A DNA stretch of 64,000 nucleotides from Anatilimnocola floriformis (GTDB lineage Bacteria > Planctomycetota > Planctomycetia > Pirellulales > Pirellulaceae): contig NZ_JAMLFW010000001.1 of NCBI RefSeq assembly GCF_024256385.1, positions 2,418,001-2,482,000 on the forward strand, read 5' to 3'. Below the pieces are notes generated by a model. The model was given only the letters and a program-made list of their open reading frames with translations, had not been told where the DNA came from and made no database searches. Position numbers and translations under genes: made by a program. This document shows, piece by piece, positions 35,400-44,011 of the stretch; position 1 is the first letter of the stretch, and the number at the start of each line of letters is the position of its first letter.

Positions 35400-36434
35400 C
35401 GTCGCCGTGCCGGTCCGCTGCAGCGTGGCCAGTTCGTCGGCCCACCACTCCAGCACATTCAGAACAGCCGCATTCGAATCAGCGGCCGATGTTGCCTCCA
35501 GGCAAAGCTCCACGCCGCGGCTCCCCATCTCGGCTGGATCGAGCCAGGCCCGCGAAGCGGCCGTCGGTTGCGCGAGGCCGCTGCCGATGAGCATGAGCTG
35601 CCGAAAATACGAACTGCTGAAACCAAACGCATCGCGCAGCCGCAGCTTCTTGGCCGCCGATTCCTTGCCGGCCGCATCGACGTAGGTTTGCACCAGTTTC
35701 ATGAGAACTGCAGGTTGCAGCGGCGACTGAGCCAGCGATTGCAGCAACTCCGCACGGAACTCACTCAGTTCGCTTTCCAGCAAGCGAACCGCCGCCGAGA
35801 CACTTCCCTCAGCAAGGGCAGCTGCTTGGTGGGCCGCGTTGCGGTCGGCAGTGAGCTGTTGTTCGACGAGGATCTCTGCCACATCATTGGTATCGAGCGG
35901 CTGAAACCGCACGACTTGGCAGCGGGAGCGAATCGTCGGCAATTGTCGTTGTTCGCTGGTACCCAGCAGAATGAGCACCGACCGCGGCGGCGGCTCTTCG
36001 AGCGTCTTCAGCAGGCAGTTGGCCGCTTCGTTGAACAGATAGTCGGCATCGTCGATGATCGCGATTTTTCGCTTACCCGAGAACGGTTTGAGCGAGATGC
36101 GAAAGCACAGCCCTTCGCGCATCCGCTTCTCGTCGGAGCCGATCAGGAGCTCGATCGGGATGCTCGACTTGTCTTCGGGCTTGGCGACGTAATCGATATC
36201 GGGATGCGTCCCCGCGAGACACTGCTTGCAGGCCGGGCATTCACCACAGGGGGCCAGCTGTTCTTCACTGACTCGCTCGCAGAGCAAGGCTTGCGCGAGC
36301 TTCAAAGCGAACGTTCGCTTGCCGGTACCCGGCGGACCGACAAACAGAAAGGTGCTCGCCAGGCGATGCAATCCGAGTGCGGTGCGAAACCGCTCGACGA
36401 CGGCGTCATGGCCACGAATCCCTTGCCAGGTCAT
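35385..36434 (-). CDS. holB: DNA polymerase III delta-prime subunit
   Basis: 349 aa, cytosolic subunit of the clamp loader. The start ATG at 36434 overlaps the tmk stop as ATGA. AAA+ features: P-loop GPPGTGKRT at 33-41, zinc-binding Cys cluster (Cys 52, and CGECPACKQC at 63-72), Walker B-like IAIIDDADYL, LLKTLEEPPPRSV, and sensor/arginine-finger SRC in TIRSRCQVVRF. The C-terminal third is the helical collar region and is less conserved. A longer frame reaches back to 36791 but lies inside tmk, so it is not used. tmk-holB pairing is a common bacterial arrangement. Confidence 0.93.
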   Translation of the reverse strand: MTWQGIRGHDAVVERFRTALGLHRLASTFLFVGPPGTGKRTFALKLAQALLCERVSEEQLAPCGECPACKQCLAGTHPDIDYVAKPEDKSSIPIELLIGSDEKRMREGLCFRISLKPFSGKRKIAIIDDADYLFNEAANCLLKTLEEPPPRSVLILLGTSEQRQLPTIRSRCQVVRFQPLDTNDVAEILVEQQLTADRNAAHQAAALAEGSVSAAVRLLESELSEFRAELLQSLAQSPLQPAVLMKLVQTYVDAAGKESAAKKLRLRDAFGFSSSYFRQLMLIGSGLAQPTAASRAWLDPAEMGSRGVELCLEATSAADSNAAVLNVLEWWADELATLQRTGTATLLSH

Positions 36435-37051
36435 CGTGCGGCTCCGCGAGCGAGCAGTGGTTCGATGTGGCGCAGCACTTGAGCATGCACTTCCTCTGGC
36501 GATTGTGCGGCGGAAACAACCACAATCGGAATTCGCGCAGCCGCAGCTTCTTTCAAGAAGCCCTGCCGGACTCGCTCCATGTATTCGAGGCCCTGCGCTT
36601 CCATCCGATCGGGCGGCCGACCTTGGCGTTCCTTCGCTGCAGCGGCGGGCATGTCGAGAACGATCGTTAGATCGGGCATCAAGCCGCCCGTGGCAACGCG
36701 ACCCGTTTGCCAGACTTGCTCGCAGTCCTGCCCGCCGGCGTGCGCTTGATAGACGACATTGGCCAGCAAATAGCGATCGGAAATCACGCACTCGCCGCGT
36801 TCGAGCGCAGGGCGGATGACTTCTTCGACTAGCTGCGAACGAGCGGCCATGTAGAGCAGCATTTCGCTGCGGCGGTGAATGGGAACATCGTGATGCGAGA
36901 GCAACACGTCTCGCAGTTTTTCACCGAGGCTGGTGCTGCCTGGATCGCGGCAGGTGACCACTTGCTTGCCACGCGCGGCCAGCCATTCGCGCAGCAGGCG
37001 TACCTGTGTCGATTTTCCCGCGCCGTCGACTCCGTCAAAGCTAATGAACAT
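36431..37051 (-). CDS. tmk: Thymidylate kinase
   Basis: 206 aa. It phosphorylates dTMP to dTDP with ATP in the cytosol. P-loop FDGVDGAGKST at 5-15, RDPGSTSLGEKLRD replacing the usual R-E-P-G-G-T text, SDRYLLANVVYQAHAGG for dTMP binding, and a lid region rich in Arg (QGRPPDRMEAQGLEYMERVR). ATGA overlap with holB, and 27 bp after the sialidase gene, so transcription from the sugar genes may read into it. Confidence 0.95.
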   Translation of the reverse strand: MFISFDGVDGAGKSTQVRLLREWLAARGKQVVTCRDPGSTSLGEKLRDVLLSHHDVPIHRRSEMLLYMAARSQLVEEVIRPALERGECVISDRYLLANVVYQAHAGGQDCEQVWQTGRVATGGLMPDLTIVLDMPAAAAKERQGRPPDRMEAQGLEYMERVRQGFLKEAAAARIPIVVVSAAQSPEEVHAQVLRHIEPLLARGAAR

Positions 37052-37078
37052 GGCGTCCGATTCTAGCCGCAGAGAGCA

Positions 37079-38209
37079 CTATTTGCCCAGCGCCCAGGTT
37101 CGTTCAAAACGGGCAAAGGTCAGCGTATTTTCCACTTCGTACAGCACGCCGAGGCGACCGTCGCGCAGGATCGTCAGGCACGAGTACATGCAGCCGCGCG
37201 GATCGAGCAATCGGCCGTCGCTCCAGGTTTTTCCCTCGTCGGTGCTGTGGCGAATCGTTAGCGCGATGCGCTTCGTCGGGCTATTCGGATTCGTGAAAAA
37301 TAACTCGCCATCCGGATGCCGGATTAAACTGGCCATGCATGTCGGATCTGGAACGGTGAACCAAGGCTCAGACCATTTGCCACCGGCTTTTTCTTCCTTG
37401 CTCCATTCCCACTTCGCCCAGGCGCGTTTGCCGCTACGCGATTCATCGCGCATGGTCAGCAACAGCGAGCCATCGCCGAGTTCCGCAATCTGTGCTTCGC
37501 TGGTCGGCGGTTTTTGCGGAATCGCTGGCGGCGAGATCTGCCATTTCTCTCCAGCATTGCGGCTGTAGATGAAACACGAATGCGGCGTGCCATCGGCGGC
37601 GCGAAACTGCGCCGGGAAAATCAGCGTGCCGTCTTTTGCTTGAATGCCCGCGCCAGGCCCCTGAAAGCAGAGTCGCCAGGCCGTGTCTTTTACTTGCTCG
37701 GTGATGTTGATGGGTGGCGACCAGGTCAGGCCATCGTCGGTGCTTTTCGTTAGCACGAACTGTCCGGTCTCGCTCGGCTTCAAACCTGGCCCAGAACCGT
37801 GCCACGCGCGATTGCCTTGCGACCAAAGGGCAGCGACCCAAATCGTGCCAGTCTGGCGATCAACCAGAATCGTTGGATCACCCACACCGTTACCTTTTGA
37901 CCCTTCGACTTTGGAATCGTAGTCGAGAATCGTCTGCATCTTGCCCCAAGTCTCGCCGCCGTCGGTGCTCCGCAGCAAACCAACATCGATATCCGCCGGC
38001 AGATCAGTGGCGCCGTTGTAGCGAATGTCGAAAACGGCCAGCAGCGTCCCTTTCGTCGATGTCGCCAAGCCGGGAATGCGATACGGCTTCACGCCGTCGT
38101 CGCCCGCGGTCCGCAGCAATTTGCGAAAGATCGGTTCGTCCGCAGAGACTCGCTGCAGCAGGCTCAAAACGCCGACGATGCCAAGCGCAATCCAACGAAG
38201 TCTGTTCAT
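37079..38209 (-). CDS. Secreted sialidase (exo-alpha-sialidase, BNR repeats)
   Basis: 376 aa from the ATG at 38209; a TTG six bases upstream is the alternative. Signal peptide (RWIALGIVGVLSLLQRVSA). It contains the Y-R-I-P motif (VKPYRIPGL) that carries an Arg of the sialate-binding triad, and four Asp-box repeats (STDGGETW, STDDGLTW, SRNAGEKW, STDEGKTW) typical of a six-bladed propeller, ending with YSCLTILRDGRLGVLYE where the catalytic Tyr/Glu are expected. Probably cleaves terminal sialic acid or related sugars from glycans outside the cytoplasm. Neighbours are a SGNH hydrolase (14 bp away) and rhaB, which fits glycan breakdown. Confidence 0.88.
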   Translation of the reverse strand: MNRLRWIALGIVGVLSLLQRVSADEPIFRKLLRTAGDDGVKPYRIPGLATSTKGTLLAVFDIRYNGATDLPADIDVGLLRSTDGGETWGKMQTILDYDSKVEGSKGNGVGDPTILVDRQTGTIWVAALWSQGNRAWHGSGPGLKPSETGQFVLTKSTDDGLTWSPPINITEQVKDTAWRLCFQGPGAGIQAKDGTLIFPAQFRAADGTPHSCFIYSRNAGEKWQISPPAIPQKPPTSEAQIAELGDGSLLLTMRDESRSGKRAWAKWEWSKEEKAGGKWSEPWFTVPDPTCMASLIRHPDGELFFTNPNSPTKRIALTIRHSTDEGKTWSDGRLLDPRGCMYSCLTILRDGRLGVLYEVENTLTFARFERTWALGK

Positions 38210-38223
38210 CGGCAATCCAGGAT

Positions 38224-38877
38224 TTACTTCTTTGCGGCCAACTGCTTCTCAAGAAACTCCGCCACGGCCAGGCCCAATTTTTTGCGACCTTCATCAGTGA
38301 AGTGCACCCCATCAGCGGTAATCAGTTTGGCAGCATCCTTTTCCACTGCAGCCCGCACGTCGTCGACGGGCACCTCGAGTTCCTTCATTACCCGCCGCGC
38401 GATTTCGTTGTATTGCACCGTGCTCGCATCGAGCAGTTCGTAAGTCGCCTTCTCACGCTGTTTCGCGGCCCGGTCGTCGACGATCGGTGTCGTCGTGGCG
38501 AAGATCACCTTGGCCTTTGTTTCCTTCCGAATTGTCTCCACAATCTTCCGCAGATTGGCTTCGTACTTTTCCGGTGGCGTTTGGAAAGTACCTTTCTCCT
38601 TGTCCTTCTTCGTGTCGTGAATGCCGCAGTTGAAATGGACGATGTCAGGCTGTTCGCTGATTGCCAATTCCTTCAGCTTGGCGACCAAATTTGCACTGTC
38701 GCCGCCGTTGCTTTTCGATTCGACGATGACGGCTTTCCCCTCGAGCTGCTTCGCCACGATCGGCGCGTAACTCATGCGGATGGAGTCGCCGATGAGGACG
38801 ACTTTGGGGAGTTTTTCTTGAGCGGATGCTGCGGCTGAGAGGCAGAGAACCAAGAGTAGTGAACGCAATCTCATCAT
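38224..38877 (-). CDS. Secreted SGNH/GDSL hydrolase
   Basis: 217 aa with signal peptide (RLRSLLLVLCLSAAASA) and AAGGAG just upstream of the ATG pair. Block I KVVLIGDSIRMSY contains the nucleophile Ser, block II is the Gly of SNGGDSANL, block III is NCGIHD (His in place of the usual Asn-Asp), and block V is DGVHFTDEG with the catalytic Asp/His pair. Small SGNH enzymes of this type act on acetylated sugars. Its position between rhaB and the sialidase, with gaps of 9 and 14 bp, suggests deacetylation of a glycan before sialidase action, which is inference. Confidence 0.87.
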   Translation of the reverse strand: MMRLRSLLLVLCLSAAASAQEKLPKVVLIGDSIRMSYAPIVAKQLEGKAVIVESKSNGGDSANLVAKLKELAISEQPDIVHFNCGIHDTKKDKEKGTFQTPPEKYEANLRKIVETIRKETKAKVIFATTTPIVDDRAAKQREKATYELLDASTVQYNEIARRVMKELEVPVDDVRAAVEKDAAKLITADGVHFTDEGRKKLGLAVAEFLEKQLAAKK

Positions 38878-38886
38878 TTCACTCCT

Positions 38887-40380
38887 TTACTTCCCAACCA
38901 ACTTCGTGAACCGCTCGTACGCTTGGTTCCACGGCCAAGTGTTTTGCGGCAGGTATTGTTGCACGCTAAAGCTGGTGCGGATCACTTCGCGGGCTTCGGC
39001 GATCGAGCCAACCGCGCCGTCGGTGACGGCTTGCAGCATGACGTTGCCGATGGCGGTGGCTTCAACCGGCCCGGCGACCACGCGGCGGTTGCAGCAGTCC
39101 GCAGTCATTTGGCAGAGAAGCCTGTTGAGCGAACCGCCGCCGACGATGTGAATCGTTTTCAGTTCGCCGCCGACCAGTTCCTCGAGCAGGCCGAGGACCA
39201 TGCGGTAGCGGAGTGCGAGACTTTCCAGCGCACAGCGGATGACGGCGCCTTCGCTGCTCGGCACTGGCTGGCCGGTTTGCTGACAGTATTCGCGAATCGC
39301 AGCCGGCATATCGCGCGGGGCGACGAAGGCAGGGGCATCGGGATCGACAAGAGATAACAAAGGCTGCGTTTCGCCGGCGCGGCGGGTCAGTTCTTCCCAA
39401 CCGAACTCATGGCCCTGCTGTTTCCACAGGCCGCGGCATTGCTGGACGAGCCACAAGCCGGCGATGTTCTTCAGCACGCGCGTTGTGCCGCCGACGCCAC
39501 CTTCGTTCGTGAAGTTCAGTTCGTACATCCGGTCGTTGATGATCGGCCGCGGCGTTTCGACACCCATCAGCGACCACGTGCCGCTGCTGATGTAGCACCA
39601 ATCGGGTTTCGCGCCGGGAACACTCGCCGCCGGCACGGCCATCACGGCGCTCGCGGTGTCATGCGTGCCGGGGAGAACGACATTCACGCCCTTCAGGCCG
39701 GTTTCCTCGGCAACGCTCGTTTGCAACGGCCCGAGTTTCGTGCCGGGCTGGGCAAGTGGGCCGAGAATGTGCGTCGGCAGGCCGAACTCTTCCAGCAGCG
39801 GCCGAGCGAAATCACCGGTCTGCGGATTGTAGAACTGCGAGGTCGAAACGTCGGTGTATTCGTTCGCCTTTTCGCCGGTCAGCAACCAGTGAAACAGATC
39901 GGGAATCATCAGCAGTCGCTGGGCGTTCTCGAGCAGTGGAGAATTGCTGAGCTTCATGGCGAGCAGCTGATAGAGCGAGTTGAACTCCATAAACTGCAGG
40001 CCGGTCTGGGCAAAGATTTTTTGCCGCGGCACGATGCTGAAGGCCTTTTCCATCACGCCTACGGTGCGGGTATCGCGGTAGTGATAGGGATTGCCGAGCA
40101 ACTCGTCATTGCGGCCGAGCAAGCCGAAGTCGACGCCCCAGGTATCGACGCCGACGCTGCGAACGTTGGTGTGTTTGGCAGCTGCGGCACGTAGCCCTTT
40201 CACGACGTGCGTCCACTGATTCAGCAAATCCCAATAGAGCTTGCCGTTGGCGGCGACCCCGCCGTTTTCGAAGCGATAGGCTTCTTCGAGCGTGACTTGC
40301 TTGCCGTCAAAAAGTCCGGCGACGACGCGCCCGCTCGAAGCACCGAGATCCACCGCCAAATACGCCTTGCTGTCCGCCAT
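38887..40380 (-). CDS. rhaB: Rhamnulokinase
   Basis: 497 aa, FGGY-family sugar kinase. N-terminal half VDLGASSGRVVAGLFDG, GVDTWGVDFGLLG, RDTRTVGVMEKAF, and EFNSLYQLLAMK; C-terminal half GTHDTASAVMAV with the catalytic Asp, SSGTWSLMGVETPRPI, VGGGSLNRLLCQMTAD and GPVEATAIGNVMLQA. It phosphorylates L-rhamnulose to rhamnulose 1-phosphate in the cytosol, the second step of rhamnose use. The rest of the rhamnose pathway is not in the window. First gene of a five-gene close-packed run with the SGNH hydrolase, sialidase, tmk and holB. Confidence 0.93.
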   Translation of the reverse strand: MADSKAYLAVDLGASSGRVVAGLFDGKQVTLEEAYRFENGGVAANGKLYWDLLNQWTHVVKGLRAAAAKHTNVRSVGVDTWGVDFGLLGRNDELLGNPYHYRDTRTVGVMEKAFSIVPRQKIFAQTGLQFMEFNSLYQLLAMKLSNSPLLENAQRLLMIPDLFHWLLTGEKANEYTDVSTSQFYNPQTGDFARPLLEEFGLPTHILGPLAQPGTKLGPLQTSVAEETGLKGVNVVLPGTHDTASAVMAVPAASVPGAKPDWCYISSGTWSLMGVETPRPIINDRMYELNFTNEGGVGGTTRVLKNIAGLWLVQQCRGLWKQQGHEFGWEELTRRAGETQPLLSLVDPDAPAFVAPRDMPAAIREYCQQTGQPVPSSEGAVIRCALESLALRYRMVLGLLEELVGGELKTIHIVGGGSLNRLLCQMTADCCNRRVVAGPVEATAIGNVMLQAVTDGAVGSIAEAREVIRTSFSVQQYLPQNTWPWNQAYERFTKLVGK

Positions 40381-40502
40381 CGCTCAACCCTGTTGCCGGA
40401 ATTCAATATTGGAGAGCCGTACACTGTAGCAAGGAACGGCGCCCTTTGTCGCCGGATACTCTGTATCCGGTGGGTTGACGCAAAACCCCCACATGCCGAG
40501 GA

Positions 40503-40634
40503 ATGAGCTCCGCGAAATTCCGGACTTGGCGAGCGGAGGTGGAAGCGGCGAATCTTCCGTTGGAAGGCAAACGAACTTCGCTGCGGGGCGAACTCGCCGA
40601 ACTTGCTGGAATATCGCTGCGAGAGAGAACCTAA
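40503..40634 (+). CDS. Doubtful 43-aa ORF ending at the element's left boundary
   Basis: ATG at 40503, stop TAA at 40632-40634, which just touches the left 13-bp repeat. The product has Ala/Glu/Leu-rich helical text (LRGELAELAGISLRER) but no recognised family and no clear ribosome-binding site. It may be the truncated start of a gene disrupted by the element, or chance. Confidence 0.2.
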   Translation: MSSAKFRTWRAEVEAANLPLEGKRTSLRGELAELAGISLRERT

Positions 40635-40646
40635 CATCGGCTCACA
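40634..40646 (+). repeat. Left 13-bp direct repeat of the element
   Basis: ACATCGGCTCACA, eight bases from the recombinase stop codon. Identical copy at 41965-41977. A chance match of this length exactly on both sides of a 1.2-kb gene is unlikely. Confidence 0.55.
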
Positions 40647-40653
40647 TGACCAG

Positions 40654-41796
40654 TTAAGCCGTTGTGACGCTGTGCGGGATGAGGTTGAGTCCTGTGTACA
40701 GGACCGAATCGCCGTTTTCCGTCACCGAGACATTTAGTTTTCGAACATGCTCACTCAGTTTTTCCAGGCATAGCTTCCGGCTTACGCGTCGTTCGCCATT
40801 CGCTTCGCAGTAGTCGGCGTACGCTTTGAGAATGCGGGACCGCTTCACCTTTGAACCTGGCCCGCCTGCTCTGAGCTTGGCCCGTAAGAATGTGTCGAAG
40901 CTCCCGGCCCCGCGTTGCGGTTTAGCAAGAGAGTTGGTGTTCACACTTTTTGCAATTCGCCGCACCACCTGAATGCTGAACGTCTTGCCGTCTGAACACA
41001 CGTTGGCCTTGGCTTGTTCAAGTTGCCGGTGAATGCCGCGCACGCTCACGCCCTTGGCTCTCAGGTTACAGATTAAGTCGAATGTGGCCTGAGGAACTTC
41101 GCTAAACCTCGCCCGGTTTTTGTTGCCGCGTTGGCCGTAGATGCTCATGTTCGCCACTTGGCTCAGCGAGAGAATGTCGGCAACCAGCTCATCTATCAGG
41201 CTCTTAGGTTCTTCCGATTCGATTTGAACAATCTGGATTCCCTTCGTCTCGCAGATTGCCTTGAGCAGGTTGAACCCGAACCTAATCAGCCGGTCGCGGT
41301 GAGTGATGACCAGGAACGCGTTGTTCAGCTTGCCGTTCAGAATGTCGTTAACCAACGAGAGCAGACCAGGAGCGTTGTAATTCAGCCCTGATGCTATACG
41401 TACGTACTTATGAACGGTGCAACCGTCCTCGCCCCATCGTTCATTCGCGTACGCCTCTAACCGTTGAACCTGCCTAGCCAAGTCCTCTTTCTGGCCACTG
41501 CTCGACACCCGGGCGCAGAGAACCACCGTTGGCTTTGAATCGTTGCCTGAACAACTCCCTTGCTCTACAGCCGTCAGGCCAAGCCATTCGTGAACGTCTT
41601 CGAGTTTGAAACGGCGATGCGATTTGCCGTCGAAGCTGGCCGCGTTCAGCCGGTAACTTCGCAGCCTGCCCGCGTTGGCCGCGTTCCTCGCCGTGTTCAC
41701 ATGCACTTTGAATCTCCTGCTGAGTTCCCCGATTGATAGCCACTCAGACGACGTTGCAGGTGCGCAGCTTCGCCCCATAGAATCGACGACAGACAT
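40654..41796 (-). CDS. IS607-like serine recombinase with extra C-terminal domains
   Basis: 380 aa from the ATG at 41796, with GGAG seven bases upstream. Residues 20-72 are a MerR-like helix-turn-helix (LSIGELSRRFKVHVNTARN). A serine resolvase domain follows: CARVSSSGQKEDLARQ with the nucleophile Ser about 98, then VITHRDRLIRFGFNLLK and ESEEPKSLIDELVADIL. IS607 TnpA is normally near 200 aa and ends here. This protein continues with a region resembling the large-recombinase helix-turn-helix (LRAKGVSVRGIHRQLEQA) and a final 75 residues (TFLRAKLRAGGPGSKVKRSR, ILKAYADYCEANGERRVSRK) like the winged helix of D5-type primases. It probably cuts and joins DNA at the flanking repeats, perhaps alone. 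No tnpB partner. Confidence 0.8.
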   Translation of the reverse strand: MSVVDSMGRSCAPATSSEWLSIGELSRRFKVHVNTARNAANAGRLRSYRLNAASFDGKSHRRFKLEDVHEWLGLTAVEQGSCSGNDSKPTVVLCARVSSSGQKEDLARQVQRLEAYANERWGEDGCTVHKYVRIASGLNYNAPGLLSLVNDILNGKLNNAFLVITHRDRLIRFGFNLLKAICETKGIQIVQIESEEPKSLIDELVADILSLSQVANMSIYGQRGNKNRARFSEVPQATFDLICNLRAKGVSVRGIHRQLEQAKANVCSDGKTFSIQVVRRIAKSVNTNSLAKPQRGAGSFDTFLRAKLRAGGPGSKVKRSRILKAYADYCEANGERRVSRKLCLEKLSEHVRKLNVSVTENGDSVLYTGLNLIPHSVTTA

Positions 41797-42091
41797 TGCT
41801 TGCTCCATACGCAAGTGATGTTCAGGCGGGGGTGAACGCGTCAACGTTCACTCTCGCCGTTTTCATTTCGGGCCAGCGACAGAACGCCGAACCCAGCGAA
41901 GGAAACACCCCTCGCCGCTGAGATTATGGGGACTGAAGCAAGGGAAGATGCCTCAAAAAATCTGACATCGGCTCACAACGGCTACCCTCGCCTACTCTGT
42001 ATTCCTCGCTGACGCTTATTCCAGCGGTTTGTAGCGTGTCACCGCCACCACCGAATATGGAATATTCGGCGACGATATTTCGGTGGATTCA
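41797..42091. other. Intergenic region upstream of the recombinase and downstream of thiG
   Basis: 295 bp containing the right 13-bp repeat (41965-41977) and the recombinase promoter, which I cannot define. A short palindrome-like stretch GAATATGGAATATTC lies at about 42053. No gene seen. Confidence 0.45.
41965..41977 (+). repeat. Right 13-bp direct repeat of the element
   Basis: ACATCGGCTCACA, about 170 bp upstream of the recombinase start. Exact copy of the repeat at 40634-40646. Confidence 0.55.
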
Positions 42092-42964
42092 CTAGGTTGA
42101 CGGATATGGCCGCAAACTAATCACGCCCTCTTCGGGGCTGCTGGCCTGAGCGTAGAGACGACGTGGAATGCGGCCGGCGAGATGGGCCCAGCGGCCAGCA
42201 TCGCAGGCGGCGCGCATGGCACGGGCCATAAGGAGCGGATCGCGAGCGTGCGCGATCGCAGTGTTGAGCAACACACCATCCACGCCGAGCTCCATCGCCT
42301 CGGCAACATCGCTGGCCGTCCCCACGCCGGCGTCGATGATCACCGGATAGGTGGGATCATCGGCTTTGAGATATTCGAGAATGATCCGAATGTTGTTGGC
42401 GTTCAGCACGCCCTGGCCGGAGCCGATCGGGCTGCCGGCAGGCATGACCGCCGTTGCGCCCGCCGCTTTGAGCTTGCGGGCGAGAACTGGATCATCGCTG
42501 GTGTAGACAAGAACTTGAAAACCATCGGCGACGAGTCTTTCCGTAGCTCGTAGCGTTTCAATCGGATCCGGCAGCAGCGTCTTAGGATCGCCCAGGCATT
42601 CGAGCTTCACCCAATCGGCGCCGGCGTTTTCGAGCGAACGGAGAATCTCGCGGCCCATCCGGGCGACGCGAACTGCATCGTCGGCGTTGTAGCAGCCGGC
42701 TGTGTTCGGCAGCAGCGTGTAACGCTGGAGATCGAGAAAATCCAGAATGTTCTGGCCCTGGCCGTCGTACAGTCGTTCGCGGCGAACGGCGACGGTCAAG
42801 CAATCAGCGCCGCTCAGATCGAGCGCTAGCTGCATTTGGGCAAACGTCTCGTACTTGCCGGTGCCAACGATCAGACGGCTACGCAGTGTGTGCGAACCGA
42901 TTACCAGCGGCTGTTCAGCAAGATTCGAAACAGGCGAATCCGAAGGAGGGAGCACGGCAGTCAT
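42092..42964 (-). CDS. thiG: Thiazole synthase
   Basis: 290 aa from the ATG at 42964, five bases after the thiS stop. It makes the thiazole phosphate of thiamine from deoxyxylulose phosphate, dehydroglycine and ThiS thiocarboxylate. TIM-barrel motifs: [64 protein letters not shown] (Schiff-base Lys), [19 protein letters not shown] and [16 protein letters not shown]. About 25 residues precede the usual start of the enzyme ([17 protein letters not shown]). The rest of the thiamine pathway is not in the window. Confidence 0.95.
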   Translation of the reverse strand: MTAVLPPSDSPVSNLAEQPLVIGSHTLRSRLIVGTGKYETFAQMQLALDLSGADCLTVAVRRERLYDGQGQNILDFLDLQRYTLLPNTAGCYNADDAVRVARMGREILRSLENAGADWVKLECLGDPKTLLPDPIETLRATERLVADGFQVLVYTSDDPVLARKLKAAGATAVMPAGSPIGSGQGVLNANNIRIILEYLKADDPTYPVIIDAGVGTASDVAEAMELGVDGVLLNTAIAHARDPLLMARAMRAACDAGRWAHLAGRIPRRLYAQASSPEEGVISLRPYPST

Positions 42965-42969
42965 TTCGC

Positions 42970-43179
42970 TTAACCGCCCCCTACGAGCGAGACGATTTCC
43001 AAGCGGTCGCCTTCCGACAACTGGTGCTGTTCGTGCAAGCTGCGCGGCACGATTTCCATGTTCACTTCCACGGCCACGCCGCGCGCGGGCATTTGCAGCG
43101 TGGTTAGGAGCTCGGCCACTGTCAGCCGAGCGGGCAACTCTCGTGGTTGCCCGTTGAGCACAATCTTCACTGTCGACAC
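42970..43179 (-). CDS. thiS: Sulfur carrier protein ThiS
   Basis: 69 aa, ubiquitin-like. It begins [18 protein letters not shown] and ends IVSLVGGG; the C-terminal Gly-Gly is adenylated and turned into a thiocarboxylate that supplies sulfur to ThiG. One more Gly than the usual G-G ending. Directly upstream of thiG (gap 5 bp) and 8 bp after the anchored protein gene, so the three form an operon. Confidence 0.93.
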   Translation of the reverse strand: MSTVKIVLNGQPRELPARLTVAELLTTLQMPARGVAVEVNMEIVPRSLHEQHQLSEGDRLEIVSLVGGG

Positions 43180-43187
43180 GAGACCTA

Positions 43188-43763
43188 CTATTCAGCGCGA
43201 AGGGTAATGTTGCGAGCCTTGCCACCATCGAGCGGCAGCATCGGCGTCGATTGGGTGATGCCCGTCGAAGCGGCGCCCTTGATCCACGGGAAAGTGTATG
43301 CGTAGAACATGCCCGTGTTGGCATCGGCGACATACACTACGCAGCCTGCGGGACGTTGCTGGCTGCTAAAGCCCACCGGTTCCCACGAGCCCGTGCTTAA
43401 CAGGTAAGCCGGCTTCTTGCTCTTGTCGACGGGTAATTGCGTGGTGACGTTGGTCTTGAACCAACCAACCAACTTGCCGGTGCGGGGATTCATCACAAAG
43501 GTTTGCAGGTCGCCGGTGATGAAGTCGAGCGTCACCAAGCCTTCGACCTGATCGTCAACGCGGCCCGTAGCGATTGCCATCGTTTCGCTCGAGGTTGCCG
43601 TCGAAGCACTCAGCGGCACACCTTGTGGCCAGCTGAATTGCGAGCTTGCAGCGGGACGAGTTGCGAACATGATTGCAGCGGCCGATCCCACGCCCGCCAG
43701 CAAACCCAAGGCCAATCCAGCCAGCAGCCATGCGCTGCGGCCACGAAATCGTTTCATCGCCAT
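43188..43763 (-). CDS. Hypothetical membrane-anchored protein upstream of thiSG
   Basis: 191 aa from the ATG at 43763, with AAGGGA eight bases upstream. A single N-terminal membrane helix ([20 protein letters not shown]) follows a basic leader, and the remaining 150 residues are beta-rich with [20 protein letters not shown] and [19 protein letters not shown], repeats of the type seen in propeller proteins. No known function; its place at the head of thiS-thiG suggests co-expression rather than a thiamine role. Confidence 0.7.
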   Translation of the reverse strand: MAMKRFRGRSAWLLAGLALGLLAGVGSAAAIMFATRPAASSQFSWPQGVPLSASTATSSETMAIATGRVDDQVEGLVTLDFITGDLQTFVMNPRTGKLVGWFKTNVTTQLPVDKSKKPAYLLSTGSWEPVGFSSQQRPAGCVVYVADANTGMFYAYTFPWIKGAASTGITQSTPMLPLDGGKARNITLRAE

Positions 43764-44011
43764 CGTCTGTTCCCTTGCTCGAATAAGTAATCGGAACCGG
43801 TTCGCCCCAGAACGGGAAAAATAAGTCGCCCGCCAACAATCCGTATCGTAGCCCAAAGTTGAGCGTTCTTACAAGCTTGCGATTTTTCAATCATTTTCAA
43901 ATCCGGGAAGCCCTTGCCTGGGATCGAAACATCACACTGTTTTCCTGCGACTCGGTTTCCTGCTAGTCTGACAGACACTTTGACACGAGTCAGAATGTCC
44001 TGGAGTCGGTT

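Larger units (their letters stand above)
40381..40653. other. Intergenic region between rhaB and the recombinase element
   Basis: 273 bp. It includes the rhaB upstream region, a 43-codon frame (40503-40634) described separately, and the left direct repeat of the element (40634-40646). No other feature seen. Confidence 0.5.
40634..41977. mobile_element. Single-gene element with 13-bp flanking direct repeats
   Basis: ACATCGGCTCACA occurs at 40634-40646 and again at 41965-41977, on either side of a recombinase gene and in the same orientation; with one mismatch the match extends two bases outwards (CTxACATCGGCTCACA). No tnpB or other passenger gene lies between, so the unit is about 1.3 kb. IS607-type elements normally do not leave such target repeats, so these may be the element's ends or recombination sites. 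That this is a mobile unit is inferred from the enzyme and the repeats. Confidence 0.5.

Noticed and set aside
41797-42091. TnpB or other passenger gene beside the recombinase
   Set aside because: No frame of sufficient length with RuvC-like or zinc-finger motifs is present on either side.
43967-43994. TCTGAC/GTCAGA hairpin before the PQQ propeller gene
   Set aside because: Six-base arms with a 16-base loop are short enough to arise by chance; no regulator match.
43764-44011. TPP riboswitch upstream of thiSG
   Set aside because: I looked on the minus strand for the conserved CTGAGA and ACCTGA elements and saw neither; an anchored-protein gene stands between this region and thiS.
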